DNA of 64,000 bases from Flectobacillus roseus. GTDB taxonomy: Bacteria; Bacteroidota; Bacteroidia; Cytophagales; Spirosomataceae. Made by a program: the position numbers and the translations under genes. The notes under the pieces are model-generated. The model made no database searches. It was not told the origin of the DNA and saw only the letters and a program-made list of their open reading frames with translations. Each line of letters opens with the position of its first letter. Positions within the stretch are counted from its first letter, which is position 1. This document shows positions 17,144 to 24,870 of the stretch, piece after piece. The stretch lies in assembly GCF_030056665.1 (NCBI RefSeq), contig NZ_JASHIG010000027.1; one strand, written 5' to 3'.

Positions 17144-17914
17144 TTACTCCTCAAACTGATTAGCAAATTTGCTAGCTTCAGCCTTTTGCGAATCAAATCG
17201 ATACAAATATGGAGCCTTGTGGGCACCACCTCCCCATTTTTTATCTAGTCTTTCGAGTATCCCCAAACTGAGCATTTTGCGTTGGAAATTAGCTCTCAGT
17301 AATTTTTTATTCAAAATCGTTTCATAAAGGCTTTGTAATTCGCCCATGGTAAAGGTTTCGGGCATGAGGTTAAAGACTGATAGTTTATGATCTAAAAACA
17401 AACGAAGCGAGTCGAGTGCCTTGAGTAAAATTTCACGGTGGTCAAAAGCAATTGTTTCAGGCAAGTCATAAATATCAAACCAGCCACCTTCTTCAAGATT
17501 GAGATGGGAGTGTGGTTGTATTTTTGTAAAGTCTACCAAAGCGTAATACCCTACTGTGATATGTCGATTAAGCAAAAAGTGGCCGCTAGGAAGATCTAAC
17601 CCATTTTTTTGCATGATAAGTCGATGTTCATCAGGGTTCACTCTATTGGGGTTACCAAATACATAAAATTGCTCCAGATAAGTATCCTCAATTCCTGTAC
17701 GATGATCAAGAATTCTACTTGCGGCTTCATCCAAACTTTCTTCTTTATAGATAAATCCTCCTGGGAGGGAATATATTTCGGTATTGGCAAATTTGATCAA
17801 TAACACCTTCAATTGATTCTCATGAAAACCAAAAATTACGCAATCAATCGATATGCCCGGTAAAAAGTCTTGTTCAGGGTTAACTAGGTCTTTATATTCT
17901 GTTGTATGCTCCAT
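17144..17914 (-). CDS. NrtR-like transcriptional regulator: degenerate Nudix domain plus winged helix
   Basis: Proteins of this class use a Nudix-fold domain as a ligand sensor and a C-terminal winged helix to bind DNA; in Bacteroidota they often control sugar or NAD metabolism. The Nudix domain covers residues 20-150 (ISIDCVIFGFHENQLKVLLI). The Nudix box region GGFIYKEESLDEAASRIL is followed by DHRTGI, so the REuxEE metal-binding glutamates are missing and hydrolysis is unlikely. The winged helix is in the last 80 residues (TFTMGELQSLYETILNKKLL, ending in GGAHKAPYLYRFD). I start it at the ATG at 17914; an upstream TTG at 17932 is less likely. A 23-bp palindrome lies 58 bp before the start. 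Confidence 0.82.
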   Translation of the reverse strand: MEHTTEYKDLVNPEQDFLPGISIDCVIFGFHENQLKVLLIKFANTEIYSLPGGFIYKEESLDEAASRILDHRTGIEDTYLEQFYVFGNPNRVNPDEHRLIMQKNGLDLPSGHFLLNRHITVGYYALVDFTKIQPHSHLNLEEGGWFDIYDLPETIAFDHREILLKALDSLRLFLDHKLSVFNLMPETFTMGELQSLYETILNKKLLRANFQRKMLSLGILERLDKKWGGGAHKAPYLYRFDSQKAEASKFANQFEE

Positions 17915-17971
17915 AAAATAAATTTTGTTCAAATTTAAAAAAGAATTGTAATATTAGAATAAAACAATTAA

Positions 17972-17994
17972 TATTGTATCTGCTTGATACAATA
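17972..17994. promoter_or_regulatory. Inverted repeat upstream of the Nudix regulator, candidate autoregulatory operator
   Basis: Arms TATTGTATC and GATACAATA are exact complements around a 5-base spacer. The position just before the regulator gene and the operator-like size suggest autoregulation. No second copy was found in the window. Confidence 0.5.
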
Positions 17995-18120
17995 GTTTTT
18001 ACAATTTTTACCTAACCACAAAGAAATATAAATAAAGAGAGCTTCGGTTTTTCTTTTCAAGAAAGAGTCTCTCTAAATGCTAATTTAATTTTGAGTAAGT
18101 AATAGTGCAGAATAAGATTC

Positions 18121-18269
18121 AATTTTGTTTAGGCACTAGGCAACAGGCACAAGGCAAAGAGTGTTAAAATATTTTTAATAACTACAGACATTCTTTTTCC
18201 AAAGCCCCCGCCGAAAGCCGTTACCTGAAAGCCCAAAGCACAATCTTAAATTTTATTTTGCGCACTAAC
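18121..18269 (+). repeat. Dispersed intergenic repeat, copy 1 (pair with 51601-51753)
   Basis: A stretch of about 140 bp starting around AGGCAACAGGCACAAGGC and ending AAATTTTATTTTGCGCACTAAC. It matches 51601-51753 almost throughout, including AGAGTGTTAAAAT and AAAGCACAATCTTAAA. It lies in the 711-bp gap between the Nudix regulator and nrdB, which otherwise holds a hairpin at 18474 and the nrdB terminator. Confidence 0.8.
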
Positions 18270-18473
18270 CTATCAATTGTAATAGGATGAAGGCTAGACA
18301 AATTGAGGTTGGGTAAATTCAAATTCACATGATTGAAAATATGGAGATTTGAATAAAAAGATGATTTTTTGGCATATAATCGGGTAAAAAATTACTGAAA
18401 AAAGCCAAGTTTGCCAAAATCTTTCATAAAAAGCTTGTCACATTATCTATCTATCCAATTCATATAATACATA

Positions 18474-18511
18474 CCCCACTGGTGCTGTTGGGACAAAGTG
18501 GGGTTTTTTCC
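18474..18511 (+). terminator. Terminator-like hairpin in the gap before nrdB
   Basis: ACCCCACT pairs with AGTGGGGT, followed by six T residues on the + strand. No + strand gene lies directly upstream, so it could end a short unannotated transcript or protect nrdB from readthrough. Confidence 0.6.
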
Positions 18512-18560
18512 GAAAACAAACTCAGTACAACTTAAAATGATACATAGGGCTTTAAGGCTC

Positions 18561-18608
18561 CAAAACAAAACGGCTCGTTGCAATCTTGCAACGAGCCGTT
18601 TTGTTTTG
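18561..18608. terminator. Perfect 22-bp stem terminator after nrdB
   Basis: The 22-base arm beginning CAAAACAAAACGG and ending TTGCA has an exact complement after a four-base ATCT loop. It stands 17 bp beyond the nrdB stop and would terminate in both directions. Confidence 0.85.
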
Positions 18609-18625
18609 ATTATTTTTAAGAAATT

Positions 18626-19609
18626 CTAAAAATCTTCATCTAAAGAGAAAGACATCGTTTCTTTTTCTGACATAACACCTGCTTTTTGATACTCAGCAAC
18701 ACGTTTTTCGAAGAAATTAGTTTTGCCTTGTAACGAAATCATTTCCATGAAATCAAATGGATTGGTTGCGTTATATACTTTTGGACAGCCCAAAGCTACC
18801 AACAAGCGGTCAGCTACAAACTCAATGTATTGACACATCAAGTTAGCGTTCATACCGATTAATGAAACAGGAAGCGAATCTGTTACAAATTCTTTTTCGA
18901 TAGTCACAGCATCAGTAATGATTTCCATTACTCTTGACTGTGGTAATTGATTTTTGATGTGGTCTGCGTAAAGCAAACAAGCAAAATCACAGTGCAAACC
19001 TTCGTCGCGAGAGATAAGCTCGTTTGAGAACGAAAGACCTGGCATCAAACCACGTTTTTTCAACCAGAAAATAGAACAGAAACTACCTGAGAAGAAAATA
19101 CCTTCTACAGCTGCAAATGCAATCAGACGTTCTACAAAGTTTTCACTGCCAATCCAACGCAAAGCCCATTCCGCTTTTTTCTGAACACAATCGATGGTTT
19201 CGATGGCGCGAAGCATACGATCTTTTTCGATTGGGTTTTTGATATAAGTATCAATCAACAAAGAGTATGTTTCAGAGTGAATGTTTTCCATCATTACTTG
19301 GAAACCGTAGAAACATTTAGCTTCTGCATACTGAACCTCCGAAAGGAAGTTAACAGCAAGGTTTTCGTTTACGATACCATCCGATGCCGCAAAGAAGGCC
19401 AATACATGCGAAATAAAGTGCTTTTCATCAGCTGTAAGCTTATTTTCCCAGTCATTTAAGTCTTGAGAAAGGTCAATTTCTTCAGCTGTCCAGAAAGAAG
19501 CTTCCGCTTTTTTATAAAATTGCCAAATGTCATTGTGTTTGATTGGAAATAACACAAAACGATTTGGGTCTTCTTGAAGTAAGGGTTCAATAATTGCTGC
19601 CTGTGACAT
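18626..19609 (-). CDS. nrdB: Ribonucleotide reductase class I beta subunit NrdB
   Basis: The small subunit holds the diiron-tyrosyl radical cofactor that drives deoxynucleotide synthesis. The 327-residue protein has the eukaryote-like R2 pattern: the first Asp/Glu ligands in FFAASDGIVNENLA and the ExxH pair in MENIHSETYSLLIDTYI. The radical tyrosine is in AKCFYGFQ near residue 119, later ligands lie in AAVEGIFFSGSF and SRDEGLHCDFA, and the C-terminal FSLDEDF would dock on NrdA. nrdA is not adjacent, so the subunits are encoded apart. It has its own perfect terminator. Confidence 0.95.
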   Translation of the reverse strand: MSQAAIIEPLLQEDPNRFVLFPIKHNDIWQFYKKAEASFWTAEEIDLSQDLNDWENKLTADEKHFISHVLAFFAASDGIVNENLAVNFLSEVQYAEAKCFYGFQVMMENIHSETYSLLIDTYIKNPIEKDRMLRAIETIDCVQKKAEWALRWIGSENFVERLIAFAAVEGIFFSGSFCSIFWLKKRGLMPGLSFSNELISRDEGLHCDFACLLYADHIKNQLPQSRVMEIITDAVTIEKEFVTDSLPVSLIGMNANLMCQYIEFVADRLLVALGCPKVYNATNPFDFMEMISLQGKTNFFEKRVAEYQKAGVMSEKETMSFSLDEDF

Positions 19610-19990
19610 GGTCGTATGGTATAAGTTACTAGTTATCTAAAAATAAAAAGGATTGTTTAAATGATAGCTTTCGGCTCATGTTGAAGCGCGCTTACCTTGG
19701 CTAAATTTAAACTATTTTGTCTTAGAAATCATCAAAGTTGACAAAAATTAACTTCGCTATTTTTCTGTCTATCTTTTTAGTCTCGATTACGAAAATATAA
19801 TCTTCAGTGACTACAAATTGTTAGCTAAAATTGTTTCTTGTTCTTCAAAAAATCTTCTCAAAGATAGGGATACTTTGTCAAAAAATAGAGTTGTTTATTA
19901 TCATGTTCTGATAATAAAAAACGTTCGTTTGGTTGTAACTATTTGATTTTTAAATATTTGAAACGAAAGTTTTAGCGATATTTTTTTTGA
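19610..19990. other. Intergenic gap between nrdB and the MFS gene, no gene seen
   Basis: The 381 bp are AT-rich and hold no coherent ORF. They should carry the nrdB promoter on the minus strand and the end of the MFS transcript; I could not identify an NrdR box or a clear terminator. Confidence 0.5.
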
Positions 19991-21235
19991 CTATTCTGAT
20001 TGAACGGATACTTGGTGAGTAGCATCAATTTTTAGCCAAAGTATAGATCCAAGTATCAATAAACCACCAATCATAAGTACAGGAAAGTAGTACCCGAAAG
20101 TCGTGGCAAGATATCCAAAAGATACAGTATTGATATAGGCTCCAATCAAGCCCGCCGAGTTCATCGCTCCCGATACAGTACCACTTTGTTTGCCTCCAAT
20201 ATCCATGGCTACAGCCCATGCCACCGGTGCGGTGACATCCATAGTGGCAAGCCCCAAAGACAAAAGTACAACGGCCAAAGTATCGTTTTGACTAAGAGAC
20301 GCCGTAATGAGACAGATACCCGAAAGACTAAGCCCAATCATTGGGACAATGCGACGACCCCATTTTTTACCATATTTTTTGACCGTATAATCACTCAAAA
20401 TCCCTCCCAGAAAACATCCTACAGCGCCCAAAATAAAAGGAGCTGAAGCTATAAATTTCATATTTTCTTCCGAAATACCACGTCCCTGCTGTAGATATTT
20501 AGGCATCCAGCTTTGGAAAAAATAAGCCCCCGCAGCATAACAGTAATACATCAAGAATAGAATCCAAAGGTTAGGATGGTTAAGTATTTTCCAGACTGAT
20601 TGTTTGGGAGAGTGGTCGCTGAGTTGTCTATTTTCTAAGATAAAATTCAATTCTTCCTTCGAAATATCCTTAGCTTCAGAAGGTTCTTCTTTGTACCAGA
20701 AAATCCAAAAAATTACCCAAAGTAAACCAACTCCCCCGAGGATATAGAAGGACATCTGCCAGCCATATTTTTGTTGAATAGGAATGACTAAAATAGGGGT
20801 CAGACCTGCACCAATTCTTGACGCTGCCCAAATAAGTGCTTGCCCTTTTCCTCTTTCGAAGGCTGGTAACCACTTGCTCAAGGCGATAGAAATATTGGGA
20901 TATGCTCCAGCTTCTCCGATACCAAATAGAAAACGGACAACTAAAAGCATTACAAAACCCGTAGAAAAGCCTGTGAGTACTGTAAAAAATGACCACCACA
21001 ATACTACTCGAATAAGAAGGCGTTTGGCACCGAGTCGGTCGCCCAATAATCCTGTGGGAATTTCAAAAAGTCCATAGGCAAGGGTAAACATCCCCAATAC
21101 CCAGCCCCATTGAACAGGACTTAGCCCCAAATCTTTTGAAATACGTTCGCCTGCTGTAGAGATAGCAATGCGGTCGAGAAAGGTAACAGTGGAAAGAATC
21201 GATAGTACGAGTAATACTTGATAACGTTTTTTCAT
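19991..21235 (-). CDS. MFS transporter, anion:cation symporter (hexuronate/phthalate-like) family
   Basis: A 414-residue, twelve-helix secondary transporter of the inner membrane. The first helices and loop match the ACS subfamily: LSILSTVTFLDRIAISTAGE, GWVLGMFTLAYGLFEIPTG and then the MFS motif A region GLLGDRLGAKRLLIR near residue 64-78. RFLFGIGEAGAYPNISIALS near residue 104 is typical of organic-anion carriers (glucarate, hexuronate, phthalate). The substrate cannot be decided, since no catabolic genes are adjacent. The 394-bp gap upstream separates it from the divergent S41 peptidase gene. Confidence 0.9.
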   Translation of the reverse strand: MKKRYQVLLVLSILSTVTFLDRIAISTAGERISKDLGLSPVQWGWVLGMFTLAYGLFEIPTGLLGDRLGAKRLLIRVVLWWSFFTVLTGFSTGFVMLLVVRFLFGIGEAGAYPNISIALSKWLPAFERGKGQALIWAASRIGAGLTPILVIPIQQKYGWQMSFYILGGVGLLWVIFWIFWYKEEPSEAKDISKEELNFILENRQLSDHSPKQSVWKILNHPNLWILFLMYYCYAAGAYFFQSWMPKYLQQGRGISEENMKFIASAPFILGAVGCFLGGILSDYTVKKYGKKWGRRIVPMIGLSLSGICLITASLSQNDTLAVVLLSLGLATMDVTAPVAWAVAMDIGGKQSGTVSGAMNSAGLIGAYINTVSFGYLATTFGYYFPVLMIGGLLILGSILWLKIDATHQVSVQSE

Positions 21236-21629
21236 CTATATGTTTGAAGTTTATTTCATAATTAATAGTAATGCAATTTACCGAAATCTCACCCAAATGA
21301 GAACCGAAAAACCAGATAAGTAAATGAATATGTACACAATGAGATAGTGTAATAATAAAGAATATCGTTATTCTCAATGAACTGTTCTCGATGCTCAGAT
21401 GTAAAAGGTAAGGTATAAAAGAGGAGAAATCTACCCTAACAAACTGATTTTTTGTAGTTTGTTGAAAAAGTCAAGAGCCTAATAAGCCACTTGCTAGATT
21501 TAGCGCTGGTCTATAGGCGAATTCAGTCGGTTTTTCTTCTATTTGGTAATATTATGAGTAATTTTGCCTTTTGTATTGCTGAGTATATAATTTTCTGTTT
21601 TTTTCTTAATTTTTTGTCCACGTCAGAGC
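21236..21629. other. Intergenic gap between divergent MFS and S41 peptidase genes
   Basis: No gene is seen in these 394 bp. The only structure noticed is an AACAAACT / AGTTTGTT inverted repeat with a 10-base T-rich loop at 21438-21463. Promoters for both neighbours should lie here. Confidence 0.5.
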
Positions 21630-23138
21630 ATGAGGTTGTTATGTGTTGTTATACTGTCTGTTACGTTATTCTGTTGGTCACAGGATGTAAAAGGACAAGG
21701 GGCTGCTTCGCCTATCAACTATGAGCGAAAGTTCTCGAAGGTAGAGTTGAGAGCAGATTTTAGATATTTGAGAAGTATTTTAGAACAAGAGCATCCAGGG
21801 GTGAATTGGTACACTTCAAAAGAATCTATGAACATAGCTTTTGAAGATGCCTATAAAAAGATAGCTGATGAAATGACCGAGAAAGACTTTGGGCTATTGC
21901 TTAAGCCCTTGGTCGCTAAAATTCGTTGTGGACATACTGACTTGCGTTTTTCACCTGAAACTCGCAAATGGGAACGTGCTAAAAACCGTAGTTTCGTACT
22001 TCCGCTTGGCTTTTTTATCCAAGGCGACCGCCTTTTTATTGCTCGCAATGAAAGCAATGATCCTTCACTAGTGCTTGGCTCAGAGGTGTTGGAAATAGAA
22101 GGAAATACCGCTGGGAAAATTCTTCGTACCTTAAGAAAATACTTGCCTGCCGATGGCTATGGCGAAGCTTTTAAGGATGCTACACTCGAATCGGGTTTTT
22201 TTGACGAATATTATTTGAGTGTTTTTGGAGGAAAAGAAAAATATCAATTTTCTATCAAAAATGCACAAGGAGAAGTAAAGCCACAAATACTGGAGTTTAA
22301 GCCAAGGGTTCCTACTGGTAATAGACCTCCTCGGTTATCTAAGGAGGACGAAACACAACGTCGTTTGACTCGCTTGCGTGGTTTGAGTTTTCCCAAAGAA
22401 GTTGCCTCAACGGCTTTGTTGCGTATTTCTAGTTTTTCGTATGATGACTACGAGTCGTTTTTGATGACACATGAAAGATTTTTTCAAGAAATAGAACAAA
22501 ACCACGCCGCAAACCTTATTATTGATTTACGCCAAAACTCAGGAGGGAATCATGAAATTGCCCTCGACCTGATGAAGTATTTGATGGATAGTACTTTTGT
22601 GCTAACATCACATGCGGAGGCTCCTGTGATGATTCCATCTTTTATACTTAATAATGATGTTGAAGAACAAGATGCTAGTCGTGCTTTTTCAGAAAGAATC
22701 GTTAAAAAGTGTGGTGAAGGGACTTACTGCTTGAATGTCCCATCGGTTGGAAAACATAAGCCTTACGAACAATATCGTTTTAAAGGCAACTTATACATTT
22801 TGATTGGTGAACAAACTTTTTCGGCAGCATCGAGCTTTGTGGCAAGTTTGAAAGAACAACGTAAAGCAACATTAGTAGGTCGTGAGACAGGTGGGGGCGA
22901 AGCTGGCTGTAATGGTGGTATTATCTCTACGGTGGTTTTGCCTGCAACCAAACTGCGTTTACAATTTCCACATTTTAGAATTACAACAGCAGTCAAAGCT
23001 CCTAATATTGGTCGTGGAGTAATACCCAACGTCAATGTTGAATATACTATCCAAGAAAGACTCAATAAGGCTGATTTGGAATTAGAAAAAACCTACGAGC
23101 TCATCCGACGTGCCGAGATCAGCAAATTAGGGCATTGA
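21630..23138 (+). CDS. Secreted S41 family peptidase
   Basis: Serine protease of the tail-specific/C-terminal processing group. Residues 1-22 form a signal peptide (MRLLCVVILSVTLFCWSQDV). An N-terminal helical region with IRCGHTDLRF near residue 97 resembles the lid part of such proteases. The S41 core begins near residue 285 with NLIIDLRQNSGGNHEIALDL, and the nucleophile region is LIGEQTFSAASSFVASLKEQ near residue 400 with the serine in FSAAS, followed by VGRETGGGEAG. There is no obvious PDZ domain. Length is 502 residues; it is a single-gene unit with unknown target. Confidence 0.9.
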   Translation: MRLLCVVILSVTLFCWSQDVKGQGAASPINYERKFSKVELRADFRYLRSILEQEHPGVNWYTSKESMNIAFEDAYKKIADEMTEKDFGLLLKPLVAKIRCGHTDLRFSPETRKWERAKNRSFVLPLGFFIQGDRLFIARNESNDPSLVLGSEVLEIEGNTAGKILRTLRKYLPADGYGEAFKDATLESGFFDEYYLSVFGGKEKYQFSIKNAQGEVKPQILEFKPRVPTGNRPPRLSKEDETQRRLTRLRGLSFPKEVASTALLRISSFSYDDYESFLMTHERFFQEIEQNHAANLIIDLRQNSGGNHEIALDLMKYLMDSTFVLTSHAEAPVMIPSFILNNDVEEQDASRAFSERIVKKCGEGTYCLNVPSVGKHKPYEQYRFKGNLYILIGEQTFSAASSFVASLKEQRKATLVGRETGGGEAGCNGGIISTVVLPATKLRLQFPHFRITTAVKAPNIGRGVIPNVNVEYTIQERLNKADLELEKTYELIRRAEISKLGH

Positions 23139-23194
23139 GTTTTTGATTTGAAAATGAGAGAATGAGTGATTATGTTAAAATTTGTATTCTATCA

Positions 23195-23219
23195 GTAGAG
23201 ACAAAATACCTTGCCTCTC
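23195..23219. repeat. Degenerate GTAGAGACGC repeat, copy 1
   Basis: GTAGAGACAAAATACC then TTGCCTCTC is a decayed version of the palindrome at 23319-23342. The two copies bracket the terminator of the S41 gene in a 300-bp gap. Confidence 0.45.
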
Positions 23220-23249
23220 AAGCCGAGCTAGATGTAGCATAAGAATATC

Positions 23250-23289
23250 AAAAAAGGCGTTCGAAAAACTAATTTCGAACGCTTTTTTT
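23250..23289. terminator. Terminator between the S41 peptidase and sigma factor genes
   Basis: AAAAAGgCGTTCGAAA pairs with TTTCGAACGCTTTTTTT; T-run on the + strand, A-run on the other side. Confidence 0.85.
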
Positions 23290-23318
23290 GATACTAAATT
23301 TCAGAATGACACTTTTTT

Positions 23319-23342
23319 AGACGCAAAGCATTGCGTCTCTAC
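23319..23342. repeat. GTAGAGACGC-type REP-like palindrome, copy 2
   Basis: AGACGCAA and TTGCGTCT are exact complements around AGCA, followed by CTAC. This resembles the GTAGAGACGCAA..TTGCGTCTCTAC repeats that I know as common in Bacteroidota intergenic DNA. Confidence 0.55.
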
Positions 23343-23438
23343 GAGTAAAATTCAATCACGTTATCACGTCTTTTTTTATTTTTTGAAAAAAAGAGTAAAT
23401 TCCTGTAACCTTTCTAAACCAGCTTGCATCCTATTGTC

Positions 23439-24011
23439 GTGAAAACGTTGGAATCAGACATATCTATTATTGAAAGAATCTTGGCAGGCGATAAAGCTGG
23501 GTATCGGGATTTGGCAAATCGTCATAAGGATTATGCCTTTACGGTAGCCTACAAAATCGTGGGTACTCGCGAAGATGCTGAAGAGGTGGCTCAGGATGCC
23601 TTTATTCAGGCATTTCAGGCATTGCCACAATTCAATAAAGAGTCTAAGTTTACGACATGGTTTTATAGAATTGTGTTTAATGCAGCATTGATGTTTAAAC
23701 GCAAAAATCGCATACAAACCGACGATATTGAGGCTTCTCAATCGGCACAAGCTGCTTCGGCAGATACTTCAGATGAAATAAAAAGTGCTGAACAGAAGAG
23801 GTATATCCAAATGGCGCTCAATCATCTTTCGCCCGACGATGTAACTATGATTACCTTGTTTTATCTCAAAGAACAAAGTTTAGAGGAAATCGCCCAAATT
23901 GTTGGTATTAGTGCAGATACGGCAAAAGTTAAACTTTGTCGTGCTCGTAAGCGTTTGGCAGAAGAGATGAAACGACTATTGGGCAATGAGTTACATAGTT
24001 TGGTATATTAA
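23439..24011 (+). CDS. RNA polymerase ECF-type sigma factor
   Basis: A sigma-70 region 2 plus region 4 protein of about 190 residues. Region 2 covers residues 20-85: DLANRHKDYAFTVAYKIVGT, then EDAEEVAQDAFIQAFQALP with the core-binding acidic helix, and FTTWFYRIVFNAALMFKRKN. Region 4 starts near LNHLSPDDVTMITLFYLKEQ and has the helix-turn-helix SLEEIAQIVGISADTAKVKL. No ATG is available; I use the GTG at 23439, while a TTG at 23424 would add five residues. The gene at 24163 is the likely anti-sigma factor, which makes this a typical membrane-linked signalling pair. Confidence 0.92.
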   Translation: MKTLESDISIIERILAGDKAGYRDLANRHKDYAFTVAYKIVGTREDAEEVAQDAFIQAFQALPQFNKESKFTTWFYRIVFNAALMFKRKNRIQTDDIEASQSAQAASADTSDEIKSAEQKRYIQMALNHLSPDDVTMITLFYLKEQSLEEIAQIVGISADTAKVKLCRARKRLAEEMKRLLGNELHSLVY

Positions 24012-24162
24012 CTTGGCTTTGAGCAGTCGGCTAGGAGCTTAATGATAAAATAGGTAGAAAATACTTTGTTGAGACTGAAACTAAAGTTAATAATATGACT
24101 AGGTCTTGACCAACAATTCCACTTAGAGACTAAAAAGTTTAAACAGCTTCAATTTCAATACA

Positions 24163-24636
24163 ATGAATATCACAGACGAAGAAATATTTGACATCCTCGA
24201 TGGTATCGCCTCTGAGGAGCTTTTGCAAAGGCATGAGCGTCTGTTGCAAGAGGACGAAGAATATCAATTGCTATTTAAAGAATATGCTGCTACGCATGCC
24301 CTGTTGGAAGATTTGCCGATGGAGAAAACTGCAGTAAATTTTACGGATAAACTAATAGATCAATGGGAGCTTGCTCAAGAGCCTGAAGTAATACTAAAAC
24401 CTAAAAGCCATTTGCATCTATACTTCTTGGCAGTGATGTGTGCTTTGATTGTACTGGTGGTTGCTTTGAGTTCGGGAATGCCTTCGGTGCAGTCGGTAAA
24501 AGTACCTTTAGATTTTAGTGTACTTACTAATATGATACATCAAAAAGAACTTATCAACTTTTTATTAATGGCTAATGCTTTGCTTGCGGTATTTATTCTC
24601 GACAAAAAAGTATTTAAGCCTTATTTTAGAATGTAA
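24163..24636 (+). CDS. Probable anti-sigma factor, membrane protein
   Basis: I do not recognise a named family, but position and build fit an anti-sigma factor. The 157-residue protein starts with a short helical cytosolic domain, ITDEEIFDILDGIASEELLQ then RHERLLQEDEEYQLLFKEYA, which resembles zinc-less anti-sigma domains. It has a first membrane helix near residues 85-103 (LYFLAVMCALIVLVVALSSG) and a second near residues 131-147 (INFLLMANALLAVFILD). It lies 151 bp after the ECF sigma gene on the same strand and would hold that sigma factor at the membrane. Confidence 0.6.
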   Translation: MNITDEEIFDILDGIASEELLQRHERLLQEDEEYQLLFKEYAATHALLEDLPMEKTAVNFTDKLIDQWELAQEPEVILKPKSHLHLYFLAVMCALIVLVVALSSGMPSVQSVKVPLDFSVLTNMIHQKELINFLLMANALLAVFILDKKVFKPYFRM

Positions 24637-24649
24637 GGAAAGTATTAGT

Positions 24650-24870
24650 GTTGAATTGTGAATTGTGAGTTGTGAATGTAAATTTTTAATATCAATACTT
24701 TGTACTCCTTAGCCTAATGCCTACGATTTATTGTATAAAGCGTAATAATTCAATCTTATTTTGCATCGTTACCTAAGTATTGAACTAGGAACTTCAATTT
24801 TGTCTAGTAATCAAAGGCAACCTATTTTAGGCAAGGACAATTCACAACTCACAATTCACAACTCATAACT
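24650..24870. repeat. MITE-like intergenic element with TTGTGAATTGTGA inverted ends
   Basis: The left end (24651-24678, TTGAATTGTGAATTGTGAGT then TGTGAAT) and the right end (24838-24870) are inverted copies with about one mismatch in 23. In between is a GCCTAATGCCTA word and TCTTATTTTGCATCGTTAC, also seen in other elements. The right end overlaps the last codons of the nitrite-reductase-like gene at 24863. Confidence 0.7.
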
